DNA of 64,000 nucleotides from Lysobacterales bacterium (GTDB taxonomy: Bacteria > Pseudomonadota > Gammaproteobacteria > Xanthomonadales > BPKI01), in contig BPKI01000001.1 of the NCBI GenBank assembly GCA_026005055.1, positions 1 to 64,000 on the forward strand. Direction: 5' to 3'. The translations under genes and the position numbers were made by a program. Each line of letters starts with the position of its first letter. Positions within the stretch are counted from its first letter, which is position 1. The notes under the pieces are model-generated. The model worked only from the letters and a program-made list of their open reading frames with translations. It was not told the DNA's origin and made no database searches. Below, in pieces: positions 16,986 through 26,531 of the stretch.

Positions 16986-17980
16986 CAGGCGGCTGCGATC
17001 AGCTCGGCGACTTGTCTGCGCTCTTCCTCCAGCTCGGCGAGCGTCCGCTCGAGGCGCGCCCGGCTGAAGTCGTCGATGGGAAGGTCCCGCACCAACTCAT
17101 ACTCGCCGGCCTCGGTCGTCACCGGAAATCCGAAGACGATGTCCTCGGGCACCCCATAGCTGCCATCCGAGGGCACGCCCATGGTCACCCAGCGGCCACA
17201 GCTGCCGAGCCACCAGTCGCGCATGTGGTCGATGGCGGCATTCGCCGCCGAGGCGGCCGAGGACAGCCCTCGCGCCTCGATGATCGCTGCTCCGCGCTTG
17301 GCCACGGTGGGAATGAACACCTCCTCGTTCCAGCGCGGATCCCCGATCCGTTCCGCAAGGCGCACACCCCCCGCCTCGGCAAAGCGCCAGTCGGGGTACA
17401 TGGTCGGGCTGTGATTGCCCCAAACGATCAGTTTCTCGATTGAGCCAACCGGAACCGAGGCCTTGGCGGCCAGCTGCCAGAGCGCGCGGTTGTGGTCGAG
17501 CCGGAGCATGGCGGTGAAGTTGCGCTTGGGAAGATCCGGTGCCGACTTCATCGCGATATAGGCGTTGGTGTTGGCGGGGTTGCCGACCACCAAGACCTTC
17601 ACCTCGCGAGCCGCGACCTCGTTCAGTGCCCGGCCCTGCTCGATGAAGATGCGGGCGTTGTCGAGCAGAAGATCGCGGCGCTCCATGCCCGGGCCGCGCG
17701 GCTTGGCCCCGACCAGCAAAGCGATGTCGGCGTCGCGAAACGCTTTTTTCGGATCGCTGTGTCCCTCAAGGCCGACCAACAAAGGGAAGGCGCAGTCCTC
17801 GAGCTCCATCATCACTCCCTTGAGCGCCTGTTGCGGCTTTTCGGCGGCAAGCTCGAGGAGACTGAGGATCACCGGCTGGTCTTTGCCCAACATCTCGCCA
17901 GCGGCGATGCGGGGCAACAAGGCATAACCGATCTGGCCGGCAGCGCCAGTGACAGCAACGCGAAGCGGCTTTCTGTTCAT
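16985..17980 (-). CDS. mdh: Malate dehydrogenase
   Basis: This enzyme interconverts malate and oxaloacetate with NAD in the TCA cycle. The 331-residue protein has the Rossmann motif [13 protein letters not shown] near residue 10, the substrate loop with [15 protein letters not shown] near 91, [12 protein letters not shown] near 131, the LDHNRA block near 160 and the catalytic-His region [11 protein letters not shown] near 187. It begins 3 bp after the aminotransferase stop. The pairing is metabolically sensible, because the aminotransferase family can feed or drain oxaloacetate. Confidence 0.97.
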   Translation of the reverse strand: MNRKPLRVAVTGAAGQIGYALLPRIAAGEMLGKDQPVILSLLELAAEKPQQALKGVMMELEDCAFPLLVGLEGHSDPKKAFRDADIALLVGAKPRGPGMERRDLLLDNARIFIEQGRALNEVAAREVKVLVVGNPANTNAYIAMKSAPDLPKRNFTAMLRLDHNRALWQLAAKASVPVGSIEKLIVWGNHSPTMYPDWRFAEAGGVRLAERIGDPRWNEEVFIPTVAKRGAAIIEARGLSSAASAANAAIDHMRDWWLGSCGRWVTMGVPSDGSYGVPEDIVFGFPVTTEAGEYELVRDLPIDDFSRARLERTLAELEEERRQVAELIAAA

Positions 17981-17983
17981 CGT

Positions 17984-19189
17984 TCAGCCAAGCTCGGAAA
18001 CGAAAGAGGCAATACGGGCGAGCCCCTCGGCAAGACGCTCGTCCTCGACCGTGTAGCTGATGCGCATGGCGCGCGGCTCGCCGAACGCGCTGCCGGGGAC
18101 GCAGGCCACGCCCTCGCTCGCAAGCAGCGTCTCGCAGAAGGCGACGTCGCTCTCGATCGAGCGGCCGCTTGCGCGATGCCGCTTGCCGAAGCAACCCGAG
18201 ATGTCGGGAAAGACGTAGAAGGCCCCCTGCGGGCGCGGGCAGCGGATGCCCGGCAAGGCGCCGAGCGCAGCAAGCACCCGATCGCGCTTGCCGGCGAACT
18301 CGGCGCACTTGCGCGCGGTGAGCTCCTGCGGCCCGGACAGCGCGGCCACGGCCGCGGCGGTGACGACCTCAGGAAGACTCGTGATGTGGTTGGAGTTGAG
18401 CTTGACGATGGCCTCGGCCACCTCCGCCGGCCCGATCATGAAACCGACGCGCCAGCCCGGCATGCCGTAGGTCTTGGAAAGGGAATCGACCACGATCGTG
18501 CGCTCGCGCAACTCGGGCCGGACGTGCAGCGGATTGTGATAGCCGATCCCATCGAAGATCAGCCCGTTGTAGATGTCGTCGCAGATCACCCAGGTGTCCG
18601 GGAAACGGGCGATGACCTCGGCCAGCGCCGCCATTTCCTGCCGCGTGTACACCATCCCCGTGGGATTGCTCGGATTGTTGAGCAGCAGAACCTTGGGACG
18701 CTTCGCCAAGGCCGCCTCGAGCTGCTCGGGCCTGAGCTTGTAGTCCTGCTCAGCGGGGCAGGGCAAAAGCTCGACGGTGAGCCCCTGGATGTCGGCGATG
18801 TCGAGATAGGTCGTCCAGTAGGGCACCGCGAAGGCGATCCGGTCGCCCGGATCGCAAAGCGCCTCGAAGAGGTTGTAGAGCATGTGCTTGGCGCCGACCG
18901 AGGTGGCCACGTGCCGACGCTCATAGCCGCTCAAGCCGAGGCGGGCGAAGTGCCCGAGGATCGCATCGAGCAGATCCTCGCGCCCGCGGTTGCTGCCGTA
19001 GGCGCCCGAATCCCGCTCGAGCGCTGCGTGCGCCGCCTCGTAAACGTGGCGATCGGGCAGAAATCCCGGGACGCCGATCGAGAAGCTGATGATGTCCCGA
19101 CCCTCGGCCTTGAGCCGCTTCGCGGTCTCGGCCACCGCCATGATCGCGCTCGGACGAGCGCGCGCCATGCGCGCGGCTAGGCTCGGCAT
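17984..19189 (-). CDS. Pyridoxal-phosphate aminotransferase, class I/II (aspartate aminotransferase type)
   Basis: The 401-residue fold-type I aminotransferase has the start region SIGVPGF near residue 37, YGSNRGREDLL near 64, NNPSNPTGMVY near 171, CDDIYNGLIFDG near 203, PLP-lysine Lys239 in DSLSKTYGMPGWRVGF, and the substrate-carboxylate Arg near MRISY at the end. It most resembles AspB-type aspartate or broad-specificity enzymes. Linkage to mdh supports oxaloacetate/aspartate exchange, but this is inference. The ATG at 19189 follows AGAGGTG. It heads an aminotransferase-mdh-LOG operon. Confidence 0.9.
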   Translation of the reverse strand: MPSLAARMARARPSAIMAVAETAKRLKAEGRDIISFSIGVPGFLPDRHVYEAAHAALERDSGAYGSNRGREDLLDAILGHFARLGLSGYERRHVATSVGAKHMLYNLFEALCDPGDRIAFAVPYWTTYLDIADIQGLTVELLPCPAEQDYKLRPEQLEAALAKRPKVLLLNNPSNPTGMVYTRQEMAALAEVIARFPDTWVICDDIYNGLIFDGIGYHNPLHVRPELRERTIVVDSLSKTYGMPGWRVGFMIGPAEVAEAIVKLNSNHITSLPEVVTAAAVAALSGPQELTARKCAEFAGKRDRVLAALGALPGIRCPRPQGAFYVFPDISGCFGKRHRASGRSIESDVAFCETLLASEGVACVPGSAFGEPRAMRISYTVEDERLAEGLARIASFVSELG

Positions 19190-19258
19190 CGTCGCACCTC
19201 TTGTACCTACAGGAAAGCCACGAAGCTTAGCACGGCCACCGAACCGCGGCGGCAAGCG

Positions 19259-19972
19259 TCAATCGGGGAAAACCGGCGTGCCGGTGCGCTTCTGAACCGG
19301 GCGCGGGTGCGGCCCTTTTTCGATGACCAGCACGCTGTCGTAGAAATGAAGCCCAGTCACGCTCTGGGTGAAAGGCGTGGGCAGAAAGCTGTGTCCATCC
19401 CGCGAGTGCCAGGCGTGGAGCTGGTCGATGAGCCCTTTGGCCAACTCGATGAAGCTGAAGGGATGCCGATAGCCGCCGCCGTATTCGCGCCAGTAGCTCG
19501 TATGGAGGTCCTCGACCAAATAGATTCCATCCGGCTTCACCGCATCGAACAGCTCCTCGAGGCTGATGATCTGCTGGGCCATGGTGTGCCCGCCGTCGTC
19601 GATGACGATGTCGAAGGGACCCGCGCTGGCCTTCAAGCGCCGGAGGAAGCCGCGGTCGGCCTGATCACCGATGTGGATTTCGATTCCGGGTTCCGCGAGC
19701 GTCGCGCAGCGCGGATTTCGATCCACCCCGACGATGCGCGCCTGCGGACCGAAGTCATACCGCCACATCTGTAAGGAGCCACCGTGATAGACGCCGATCT
19801 CGAGCACGGTCACGGCGCGGCCTCGGAAACGCTGGAAATGCCGGTGGTAAACGTCGAAGTAGTGAACCCACTTGTCGATGAGTCGTCCCGGGTTGCGCTC
19901 GAAGTATTCCCGCAGGGGATTGGTCGCGCTTTCCTCGGCCATGGGCTGAAATCCGAAGGGAACCGCGATCAT
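19259..19972 (-). CDS. Class I SAM-dependent methyltransferase
   Basis: The 237-residue protein has SAM-binding VLEIGVYHGGSLQMW near residue 55, an acidic ribose-binding residue in IVGVDRNPRC near 80, and a catalytic/metal-type DDGGHTMAQQ block near 128. This layout matches sugar O-methyltransferases of the MycE/TylF-like group, so a sugar or macrolide-like substrate is possible. No biosynthetic cluster is nearby. The start may be the ATG at 19972 or at 19942; neither has a strong ribosome-binding site. It diverges from exeA with a 73-bp gap. Confidence 0.78.
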   Translation of the reverse strand: MIAVPFGFQPMAEESATNPLREYFERNPGRLIDKWVHYFDVYHRHFQRFRGRAVTVLEIGVYHGGSLQMWRYDFGPQARIVGVDRNPRCATLAEPGIEIHIGDQADRGFLRRLKASAGPFDIVIDDGGHTMAQQIISLEELFDAVKPDGIYLVEDLHTSYWREYGGGYRHPFSFIELAKGLIDQLHAWHSRDGHSFLPTPFTQSVTGLHFYDSVLVIEKGPHPRPVQKRTGTPVFPD

Positions 19973-20045
19973 CCTGACAGGTCGCGCGCACTCGCGCCTG
20001 AGGTCGGCGGAGCTGCCCTCGCGCGCCGCGGCTAGACTTGGGGCC

Positions 20046-21647
20046 ATGTACCTTGAACACTTCGGGCTCAAGGAACCCCCCTTCGCGATCACGCCGGATC
20101 CGCGCTTCGTCTTCCTCTCGGAGCGCCACCGCGATGCTCTCGCCCACCTGCTCTACGGCATCGGTCAAGGCGGCTCGGGCGGCTTCGTGCTGCTCACCGG
20201 CGAGGTCGGGACTGGCAAGACCACCCTCTCGCGCCTGCTGCTCGAGCAGCTTCCCGAAAACACTCGGGTGGCACTCGTCCTCAATCCGCGCCTGACCCCG
20301 ACCGAGCTCCTCGAGACCATCTGCGAGGAGCTCAAGCTCGACATCGAGGGCTGTCGCGGCTCGGTGAAGGGGCTCGTGGATGCCCTCAATGCCTATCTGC
20401 TCGAGGCTTACGCCGCCGGCCTGCGGGTGGTGCTCATCGTCGACGAGGCGCAGAACCTCTCGACCGACGCGCTCGAGCAGATTCGTCTGCTGACCAATCT
20501 CGAAACGCACACCCAGAAGCTGCTCCAGATCATCCTGATCGGTCAGCCCGAGCTGCGCGCCCTGATCGAGCGGCCGGAACTGAGGCAACTCTCGCAGCGG
20601 ATCACGGCGCGCTACCACTTGACTCCTCTCGATGCCGCCGAGACCGAGGAATACGTCCGCCACCGCCTCGCCGTCGCCGGCTGCGAGCGAGCGCTCTTCA
20701 GCCGTCTCGCGCTGCGTGCGCTCTACCGCCATTCCGGCGGCATTCCGCGGGTGATCAACGTGATCGCCGATCGCGCCTTGCTCGCCGCCTACGCCCGAGA
20801 GCTCGATACCGTCAGCGAGAGCCTGGTGCACGCGGCGGCGCGGGAAGCTCTCGGACTCGACCGCCGAAAACGTCGGATCGCCACCCTTACCGGACTGAGT
20901 GCTGTCCTGCTATTGCTCCTCGTCGGTGGGCTGTTCTGGCCAAGCGGCGGTCCATCGCCGCCCCTCGGCGAGGTCGCGGCCGACCGTCCGAGCGCCGCCG
21001 ACTTCCCCGTCCTTGGCCAGGGCGAACTGATCGAACGACTCGCGAAGATGGATTCGGCCGACGCCTTCGCCGCCTGGCGGCGGCTGCTCGCCCGCTGGCA
21101 GGTCCAAGCCGACGAGGTGCGCATCCTCGATCCCGCCCGCTGTCCGGCGACCTTGGTCTCCGGGCTTTATTGCACGCGCGGAGTGGCCAACATCGGCCGG
21201 CTGCGCACCCTCCGTCGGCCGGTGCTCTTGCGCCTGAGCGGTGCCGAGCGCGAGGGGCTGGCCCTCCTGCTCGGGATCGGCCGGACGCGCGCGCGCCTGG
21301 AGCTCTCCGGCGAGAGCGTCGAGATCGCGCTCGGCGAACTCGAAGCGCTCTGGCGCGGCGAGTACTTCGCGATCTGGCGGGGGCCTCCGTTCCTGCCGCC
21401 GAATCTCCGCCGCGGCGACCACGGCCCCGGCGTCTCCTGGCTGCTCGAGGTGCTGGAGGGCATTGATGGCCTGCGCACGGATGAGCTCATCGGCCCGCCC
21501 TTCTTCGATGCCGCGCTCGCCGAGCGCATCCGGCGCTTCCAACTCGCCCAAGGGCTGAGCGCCGATGGCATCGCCGGCCCGGAGACCCTCCTCGCCCTCA
21601 CCGCTGCCCAACGCGGCGGACCGCGCCTCGCCCGTCGCGTACCATAG
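20046..21647 (+). CDS. exeA: ExeA/GspA-type AAA ATPase with peptidoglycan-binding domain
   Basis: ExeA with ExeB/GspB helps install the type II secretion secretin through the peptidoglycan. The 533-residue protein has the family start YLEHFGLKEPPF, Walker A GEVGTGKT at 52-59, Walker B VVLIVDEAQNL near 136, a sensor/Arg region LSQRITARYHL near 195, a membrane helix at about 275-295, a periplasmic part, and a C-terminal peptidoglycan-binding domain (RIRRFQLAQGLSADGIAGPETL). It is followed 4 bp later by gspB. Core T2SS genes are not in the window. Confidence 0.93.
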   Translation: MYLEHFGLKEPPFAITPDPRFVFLSERHRDALAHLLYGIGQGGSGGFVLLTGEVGTGKTTLSRLLLEQLPENTRVALVLNPRLTPTELLETICEELKLDIEGCRGSVKGLVDALNAYLLEAYAAGLRVVLIVDEAQNLSTDALEQIRLLTNLETHTQKLLQIILIGQPELRALIERPELRQLSQRITARYHLTPLDAAETEEYVRHRLAVAGCERALFSRLALRALYRHSGGIPRVINVIADRALLAAYARELDTVSESLVHAAAREALGLDRRKRRIATLTGLSAVLLLLLVGGLFWPSGGPSPPLGEVAADRPSAADFPVLGQGELIERLAKMDSADAFAAWRRLLARWQVQADEVRILDPARCPATLVSGLYCTRGVANIGRLRTLRRPVLLRLSGAEREGLALLLGIGRTRARLELSGESVEIALGELEALWRGEYFAIWRGPPFLPPNLRRGDHGPGVSWLLEVLEGIDGLRTDELIGPPFFDAALAERIRRFQLAQGLSADGIAGPETLLALTAAQRGGPRLARRVP

Positions 21648-21651
21648 ACGC

Positions 21652-22422
21652 ATGTCGCTGATCCTCGAGGCTTTGCGCCGCTCCGAAGACGAGCGGCGTC
21701 GGCGATCGCTCCCCGCGCTGCTCGCGCCGCCCGCGCGCCGGCGGCGCAAGCGTCGGCTCGCGTGGATTCTGGCCTCGGCGCTCGCCGCATCGGCGGTGGC
21801 GCTCTTCGGTATCCTCTGGCGCCTCGGGGCCATGCTCCCGCAAGAGCGCTCCTCGGCGGCCTCTTCCGAGCCCGCCCCGGCGCCCGCCGAACCTGCACAG
21901 CCCATCCCTCGCGACATCGAGCGAGCGGCGAGCCACACGCGAGTGGCCGACTCGACATCACCGCCGTCGGTGCAGACGAAGACGGGGCGCGAGGCCGAAC
22001 CCGGGGAACTGCTCCGGGAAAGTGCGCCGATCATCGCCCCCGTCACCGCCAACCCGCTCGACGACCCGAACCTCGATCCCCTCGTAAGGGAACGGCTGGC
22101 CGAGGTCTTCGGAAGCCGCGATGAGCGCCCTGCGCCCGTACCGCCCGACCCCGCTTCCGAGATTTCGCCACCAGCCCGGCCTCCGGAGCGAGTGCCGAGT
22201 TTCGAGGAGTTGCCTTTCGACCTACGTCGCGACATGCCCGCGTTCCGGGTCAGCATGATCGTCGCGGCGAGCGATCCCGCCGCGCGCTTCGTCCTCGCCG
22301 AGGGCCAGCGCCGCCGGGAGGGCGAGGAGCTGGCTCCGGGCATCCGGGTCATCGAGATCGGCGCGGATGGGCTGCTGCTTGAGTTCCGCGGCCAGCGCTT
22401 TCGCTGGCACCAGACGCGCTGA
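21652..22422 (+). CDS. gspB: GspB/ExeB-type general secretion pathway protein
   Basis: GspB partners ExeA in secretin assembly. The 256-residue protein starts with the typical MSLILEALRRSEDERR amphipathic segment, has one membrane helix (about 36-57), a long Pro/Ala/Glu-rich periplasmic linker, and the conserved C-terminal GspB domain (LPFDLRRDMPAFRVSMIVAA near 185 to the GLLLEFRGQRFRW end). It follows exeA directly. Confidence 0.9.
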   Translation: MSLILEALRRSEDERRRRSLPALLAPPARRRRKRRLAWILASALAASAVALFGILWRLGAMLPQERSSAASSEPAPAPAEPAQPIPRDIERAASHTRVADSTSPPSVQTKTGREAEPGELLRESAPIIAPVTANPLDDPNLDPLVRERLAEVFGSRDERPAPVPPDPASEISPPARPPERVPSFEELPFDLRRDMPAFRVSMIVAASDPAARFVLAEGQRRREGEELAPGIRVIEIGADGLLLEFRGQRFRWHQTR

Positions 22423-22427
22423 GGCTC

Positions 22428-23096
22428 ATGCGCGAGACGCCGCAGGCGCTGCTGCCCTGGGCGACGACGGCCTTGTTGATGATTTCCCTGGCCGTTTTCA
22501 TCGCCTTCTGGCCGCTGCCGCCCGAAGAGCGGGCGGCCAGGCTGCTCGCCTGGGGTGCCGTGCCGGGGGAGCTCTTCGATCCCAGGGAGACGCTTCGCGC
22601 GCGCCTTCGCGAGGACCTGCCGCGCCTTTTCACCGCCCTCTTCGTGCACGAGGATGCCTGGCATCTTTCCGGAAACTTGCTGTTCCTCGTACTGTTCGGC
22701 TTCGCTGCGGAACGCTCGCTCGGCAGCTTGCGCTTTCTGTCCCTGTTCCTGCTCAGTGGCGCCTTTTCGGTGCTGGCGGCTGCCTGGCTCGCACCGGCCA
22801 GCCATCAGGTGGTCATCGGCTCGAGTGGGGCGGTTTCGGCCGTCCTGGGTGCCTACCTGTGGCTCTTTCCCCGCGCCCGCCTCGGGCTGATCCTGCCGCT
22901 CGGACTCTACTTCGAGACCATCCGCGTCTCCGCGGCGGGGCTGCTCGGCTTCTGGGCTGCGCTGCAGCTCTTCCTCACCCTCTATGGCCCCGGACTCGGA
23001 AAGGTCGCATGGTCGGCGCACGGCGCGGGCTTCGCCGCCGGCATCCTCTTCGCCGTGCTCAACCGCAACGCCCTGCGCAGGAAGGCCCGGCGCTAG
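22428..23096 (+). CDS. Rhomboid family intramembrane serine protease
   Basis: The 222-residue polytopic protein has the rhomboid features: HLSGNLLFLVLFG near residue 79, nucleophile Ser133 in GSSGAVSAVLG, and the catalytic His198 in WSAHGAGFAAG. The long loop after helix 1 contains LFTALFVHEDAWHL. Bacterial rhomboids cleave membrane-anchored proteins; the substrate here is unknown. It starts 5 bp after gspB, so it may be co-transcribed with the secretin-assembly pair. Its stop overlaps the end of the opposing protease gene by 4 bp. Confidence 0.92.
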   Translation: MRETPQALLPWATTALLMISLAVFIAFWPLPPEERAARLLAWGAVPGELFDPRETLRARLREDLPRLFTALFVHEDAWHLSGNLLFLVLFGFAAERSLGSLRFLSLFLLSGAFSVLAAAWLAPASHQVVIGSSGAVSAVLGAYLWLFPRARLGLILPLGLYFETIRVSAAGLLGFWAALQLFLTLYGPGLGKVAWSAHGAGFAAGILFAVLNRNALRRKARR

Positions 23097-24301
23097 CCGC
23101 CGCGCTTGCTGCGCTTCTCGCCCCCTGCGGCATCCTGATGCATCCGCGCCGAGGAGGCGATCCATGCGAGCGCAGCCGCCACCGCGGGATCGGCTTCGAT
23201 CCCGAACCCTGAGGCTCCTCGCGCCAGCTCGATGCGCTGATCGGGTTCGAGTCCCCGACCGTCGAGGGGCCGCCCGCTCGGCGCATGGAACCGCGCCGTG
23301 GTCAGCTTGATCGCCTCGCGCTCGGAAAGCGGCAGCAGGGTCTGGACGCTGCCCTTGCCGAAGCTCGGCTGGCCCAACAAGCGCGCCCTGCCATGGTCGC
23401 GCAACGCGGCGGCCACGATTTCGGCGGCCGAGGCGGTTCCGAGATCGATGAGCACGACGATCGGCCGACCATCGAGGAGATCGCCGGGGGAGGCGGAGAA
23501 CTCCGCCGTGTGCACGGGGTTGCGCCCGACGACCTTGACCACCACGCCTCCGTCCAGGAAGAGATCGGCCACCTCGACCGCGGACGGGAGAAGCCCGCCG
23601 GGGTTGTTGCGCAAGTCGATGATCGCCGCGCTCGGCATCCGGCCCAGGCGCCGAACGAGGCGCTCGACGGCACGGCGCAGCTCCCGCGCAGTGTCGGCCT
23701 GGAATTGGCTGATGCGCAGGTAGGCGACCCCATCCGGTAAGGCTTGCGCGCGCACGCTCTCGATGCGGATCCGCTCACGCTTGAGCCGCACCATCAGCGT
23801 GCCCTCGTGATTCTCGCGCTCGAGCGTCAGACCCACCTCCGAGCCGACTGCTCCCCGCAGGCGGGCCACCACGAGGTCGATCCCCGAACCCGGGGGAACG
23901 CCGACGCCGTCGATCGCCGCCAACACATCGCCCGGCCGTACGCCGGCGCGCGCGGCCGGCCCACCATCGATGGCCGCGAGCACCCCGATGCGTCCGTCTT
24001 CACGCTGGACGAGCTCGATGCCGACGCCCACGTAGGCGCCTTCGGTCTCCTCGGCCAGATCCGCGAGCGCATCGCCCTCCAGGTACTCACTGTAGGGATC
24101 GAGTTCGCTCAGGATGCCGCGGATCGCAGCCTTCATCAGGCGCTCGCGATCGACTTCGTCCACGAAATCCCGCTCCACCGCCCGGAACACGGCGGCGAAG
24201 CGGCGGATTTCCTCGAGCGGCAGCGCGGCGGAAGAGGGCTCCGGGCCGGAGCCGCCAGATGCCGCCATGGGAATGAGCAGCGCCAGGAGGATCGCTTTCA
24301 T
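23093..24301 (-). CDS. S41 family C-terminal processing peptidase
   Basis: The 402-residue periplasmic protease has a signal peptide (about 1-16), a PDZ domain (about 85-165; YVGVGIELVQ, AGVRPGDVLAAIDG) and an S41 catalytic domain with Ser291 in DLGTASAAEI and Lys316 in QPSFGKGSVQT. RNNPGGLLPSAVEVADLFL near 231 is typical of CtpA/Prc-type enzymes, which trim the C-termini of envelope proteins. It is read toward the rhomboid gene, which it overlaps by 4 bp at the 3' ends. The ATG at 24301 begins the signal peptide. Confidence 0.93.
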   Translation of the reverse strand: MKAILLALLIPMAASGGSGPEPSSAALPLEEIRRFAAVFRAVERDFVDEVDRERLMKAAIRGILSELDPYSEYLEGDALADLAEETEGAYVGVGIELVQREDGRIGVLAAIDGGPAARAGVRPGDVLAAIDGVGVPPGSGIDLVVARLRGAVGSEVGLTLERENHEGTLMVRLKRERIRIESVRAQALPDGVAYLRISQFQADTARELRRAVERLVRRLGRMPSAAIIDLRNNPGGLLPSAVEVADLFLDGGVVVKVVGRNPVHTAEFSASPGDLLDGRPIVVLIDLGTASAAEIVAAALRDHGRARLLGQPSFGKGSVQTLLPLSEREAIKLTTARFHAPSGRPLDGRGLEPDQRIELARGASGFGIEADPAVAAALAWIASSARMHQDAAGGEKRSKRGG

Positions 24302-24415
24302 GCCTGAAGTATAAGGAGACGAGTCCATCCCACACAGCCCGCCGATCGCCCGAGAAAAACGCGAGAGCCGCACGAGGGTAAAATCCGGTCGAGAAGACGC
24401 CTCGAGGGATCACCG

Positions 24416-24850
24416 ATGCGCCTTTTGCCCGTTTGGGCCCTGTGCCTCGCATTCTCCTCCTTCCCGGTCGGAGCAGAAAGCAGTCGCGACCTCGGAAACG
24501 TGGTCGTGCACTTCTCGACCATGCCGAGCACGATGGTCACGGCCGAAGTGGCTCGGGCTCATGCCATTACCCGCTCGAAAAACCGTCACCTGCTCACCGT
24601 GAGCGTGCTCGACAAGGGTCCCGACGGCCTCGGCCGGCCCTTGGCGGCGAGAGTCGCCGCCCGCGCCACCAACCTCAACGGGCAGCTGCGCACAATCCCG
24701 CTGCGCGAAGTGCGGGAGAGCGGAGCGATTTATTACCTCGGCGAAGTGCGGATCTCCGGCGAGGAGACCCTCGATTTCGAGCTCGAGGTCACGCCGCCGC
24801 AGGGGGAAACGCAGACGATCCGCTTTCGCCGGCAGCTCGTCCCTGAGTGA
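24416..24850 (+). CDS. DUF4426 family secreted protein
   Basis: The 144-residue protein has a signal peptide (cleavage after about residue 20, VGA-ES) and a single beta-rich domain matching DUF4426: NVVVHFSTMPSTMVTAEVARAH near residue 28, ITRSKNRHLLTVSVLD near 51, and the FELEVTPPQGET.TIRFRRQL end. Its function is unknown; it is periplasmic and common in gammaproteobacteria. GAGGGA precedes the ATG, and a TAAAAT hexamer about 35 bp upstream could be a -10 box. Confidence 0.87.
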   Translation: MRLLPVWALCLAFSSFPVGAESSRDLGNVVVHFSTMPSTMVTAEVARAHAITRSKNRHLLTVSVLDKGPDGLGRPLAARVAARATNLNGQLRTIPLREVRESGAIYYLGEVRISGEETLDFELEVTPPQGETQTIRFRRQLVPE

Positions 24851-24860
24851 GCGCGGGGCT

Positions 24861-25952
24861 TCAAAGCGTTCCCGGGGCCTCCCCCAGGACGGCTTCCACG
24901 GCCGCCACATCCACCCCCTCGGCGAGGAAGGCCTCCCCGATGCCGCGCCAGAGGATGAAGCGCAGGCGACCGGAGCGCGCCTTCTTGTCCAGCCTCAGAT
25001 GCGCACTCAGCACTTCGGGTGAATGCGATGGCGCGGACAGCCCGAGCCCGAGGCGTCCGAGCAGCCTGTCGAGCCGCAGCGTGTGCTCACGCGATGCCAG
25101 ACCGAGGCGCTCGGACAGGCGCGCCGCCCAGCGCATCCCGATCGCGACCGCCTCGCCGTGCAGGAGCTCGCGGTAGCCCCCCGCCGCTTCCAGCGCATGG
25201 CCGAAGGTATGGCCGAAGTTGAGAAGCGCGCGTTCGCCCCGCTCGCGTTCGTCGCGGGTGACGATCTCGGCCTTGTGCGAGACCGAGCGCAAAACGGCCT
25301 CGGCAAGCGCGCTCGCCTCGCGCGCGAGCAAAGCCTCCGCCGAGGTCTCGAGCCAGGTGAAGAATTCCGCGTCGCGAATCGCGGCGTATTTGACCACCTC
25401 GGCGAGGCCCGCACGGTACTCGCGCTCCGGGAGCGTCCTCAGGGTATCCAGATCGCAGCACACGGCGCGAGGGGGATGAAAGCTACCGACGAGATTCTTC
25501 CCCTCGGGCAGATTCACCGCCGTCTTGCCCCCGATCGCCGCATCCACCTGGGCGAGCAGGGTGGTCGGTAACACCAGGAAATCGATGCCGCGCATCCACA
25601 CACTGGCCGCGAATCCCGCGACGTCGCTGACCACGCCGCCACCGAGGGCGAGCACCGCCGCGTCGCGCTGCGCCCCGAGGCGGGCCAGCGCGGCGAAGAG
25701 TCTCGCCGCGGTCTCGAGCGTCTTGTGCGCCTCGCCGTCCGGCAAGACCTCAATGGCGACCTCCCGCCTGCGCCTCAGCCAATCGAGCCGTTCGCCGAAA
25801 AGCGGCATCACGGTCTCGTTGCTCACCAGAAGGAGCTGCCTTCCGCGCAGCAAGGGCTCAATGAGGTCCTCGGCGGCGAGGAGTCCGGAGCCCACCCACA
25901 CCGGATAGGCGCGTTCCCCCGATCCCACCTCGATCCGGACGGGCCGATTCAT
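24861..25952 (-). CDS. aroB: 3-dehydroquinate synthase
   Basis: AroB makes 3-dehydroquinate from DAHP in the shikimate pathway, using NAD and a divalent metal. The 363-residue protein shows ALGGGVVSDVAGFAASVWMRG near residue 98, PTTLLAQVDAAIGGKTAVN near 125, GLAEVVKYA near 178 (with the metal Glu), and metal-site NFGHTFGHALE near 243 plus HGEAVAIGM near 260. The ATG at 25952 overlaps the aroK stop (ATGA), giving a coupled aroK-aroB operon. Confidence 0.97.
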   Translation of the reverse strand: MNRPVRIEVGSGERAYPVWVGSGLLAAEDLIEPLLRGRQLLLVSNETVMPLFGERLDWLRRRREVAIEVLPDGEAHKTLETAARLFAALARLGAQRDAAVLALGGGVVSDVAGFAASVWMRGIDFLVLPTTLLAQVDAAIGGKTAVNLPEGKNLVGSFHPPRAVCCDLDTLRTLPEREYRAGLAEVVKYAAIRDAEFFTWLETSAEALLAREASALAEAVLRSVSHKAEIVTRDERERGERALLNFGHTFGHALEAAGGYRELLHGEAVAIGMRWAARLSERLGLASREHTLRLDRLLGRLGLGLSAPSHSPEVLSAHLRLDKKARSGRLRFILWRGIGEAFLAEGVDVAAVEAVLGEAPGTL

Positions 25953-26485
25953 CGCGCGAACTCGATACCGCGATCCGCCAGAGCCGCGAGCAGGGCCGCG
26001 CAAGTGCCTTGCGGCGACCGATCGGCGGTGTCGATGATCAGATCGGCGAGCTCTCGGTAGATGGGTTCCCTTTGCTCGGCGAGCCGCTCCAGCCGGAGGC
26101 GGCGTTCCCCGCCGGCGAGCAAAGGACGGTTGCGATCCCGCCCGAGCCGCTCGAGCTGCTCTTCGACGGTGGCGGCGATCATGACCACCAAGCCCGCCGA
26201 CTTGATCAGCCGACGGTTGTCCTCGCGCAGGACCGCGCCGGCTCCGGTCGCGATCACTTGCCCCGAGCCGGCACAGGCCGCCGCCAACGCGCGATGCTCG
26301 CGATCCCGGAAGCCCGCCTCGCCCTCGAGCTCGAAGATCAGCGGAATCGAGGCGCCCGTGCTCGCCTCCACCTCGGCATCGAGGTCGACGAAGCGAAGAC
26401 CGAGCTTCGGCGCGATCAACCGACCCACGCTCGTCTTCCCCGCGCCGGTGGGGCCGATCAGGACGAGATTCGCGGGCTGTGCCAT
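25949..26485 (-). CDS. aroK: Shikimate kinase
   Basis: It phosphorylates shikimate two steps after AroB. The 178-residue P-loop kinase has Walker A GPTGAGKTS at 11-19, FVDLDAEVE near 32 (the shikimate/Mg Asp), EAGFRDREH near 56, ATGAGAVLR near 79 and the lid region RDRNRPLL near 116. It is the first gene of aroK-aroB and diverges from the exosortase gene; starts are 46 bp apart. Confidence 0.95.
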   Translation of the reverse strand: MAQPANLVLIGPTGAGKTSVGRLIAPKLGLRFVDLDAEVEASTGASIPLIFELEGEAGFRDREHRALAAACAGSGQVIATGAGAVLREDNRRLIKSAGLVVMIAATVEEQLERLGRDRNRPLLAGGERRLRLERLAEQREPIYRELADLIIDTADRSPQGTCAALLAALADRGIEFAR

Positions 26486-26531
26486 GCCTTGAATGCTAGC
26501 ATTGCCGCCTCGCGATCCTGTGCGCCCGTCG

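Noticed and set aside
20910-23165. A 751-residue minus-strand frame across exeA, gspB and the rhomboid gene
   Set aside because: All three plus-strand genes show family motifs; the antisense product has none.
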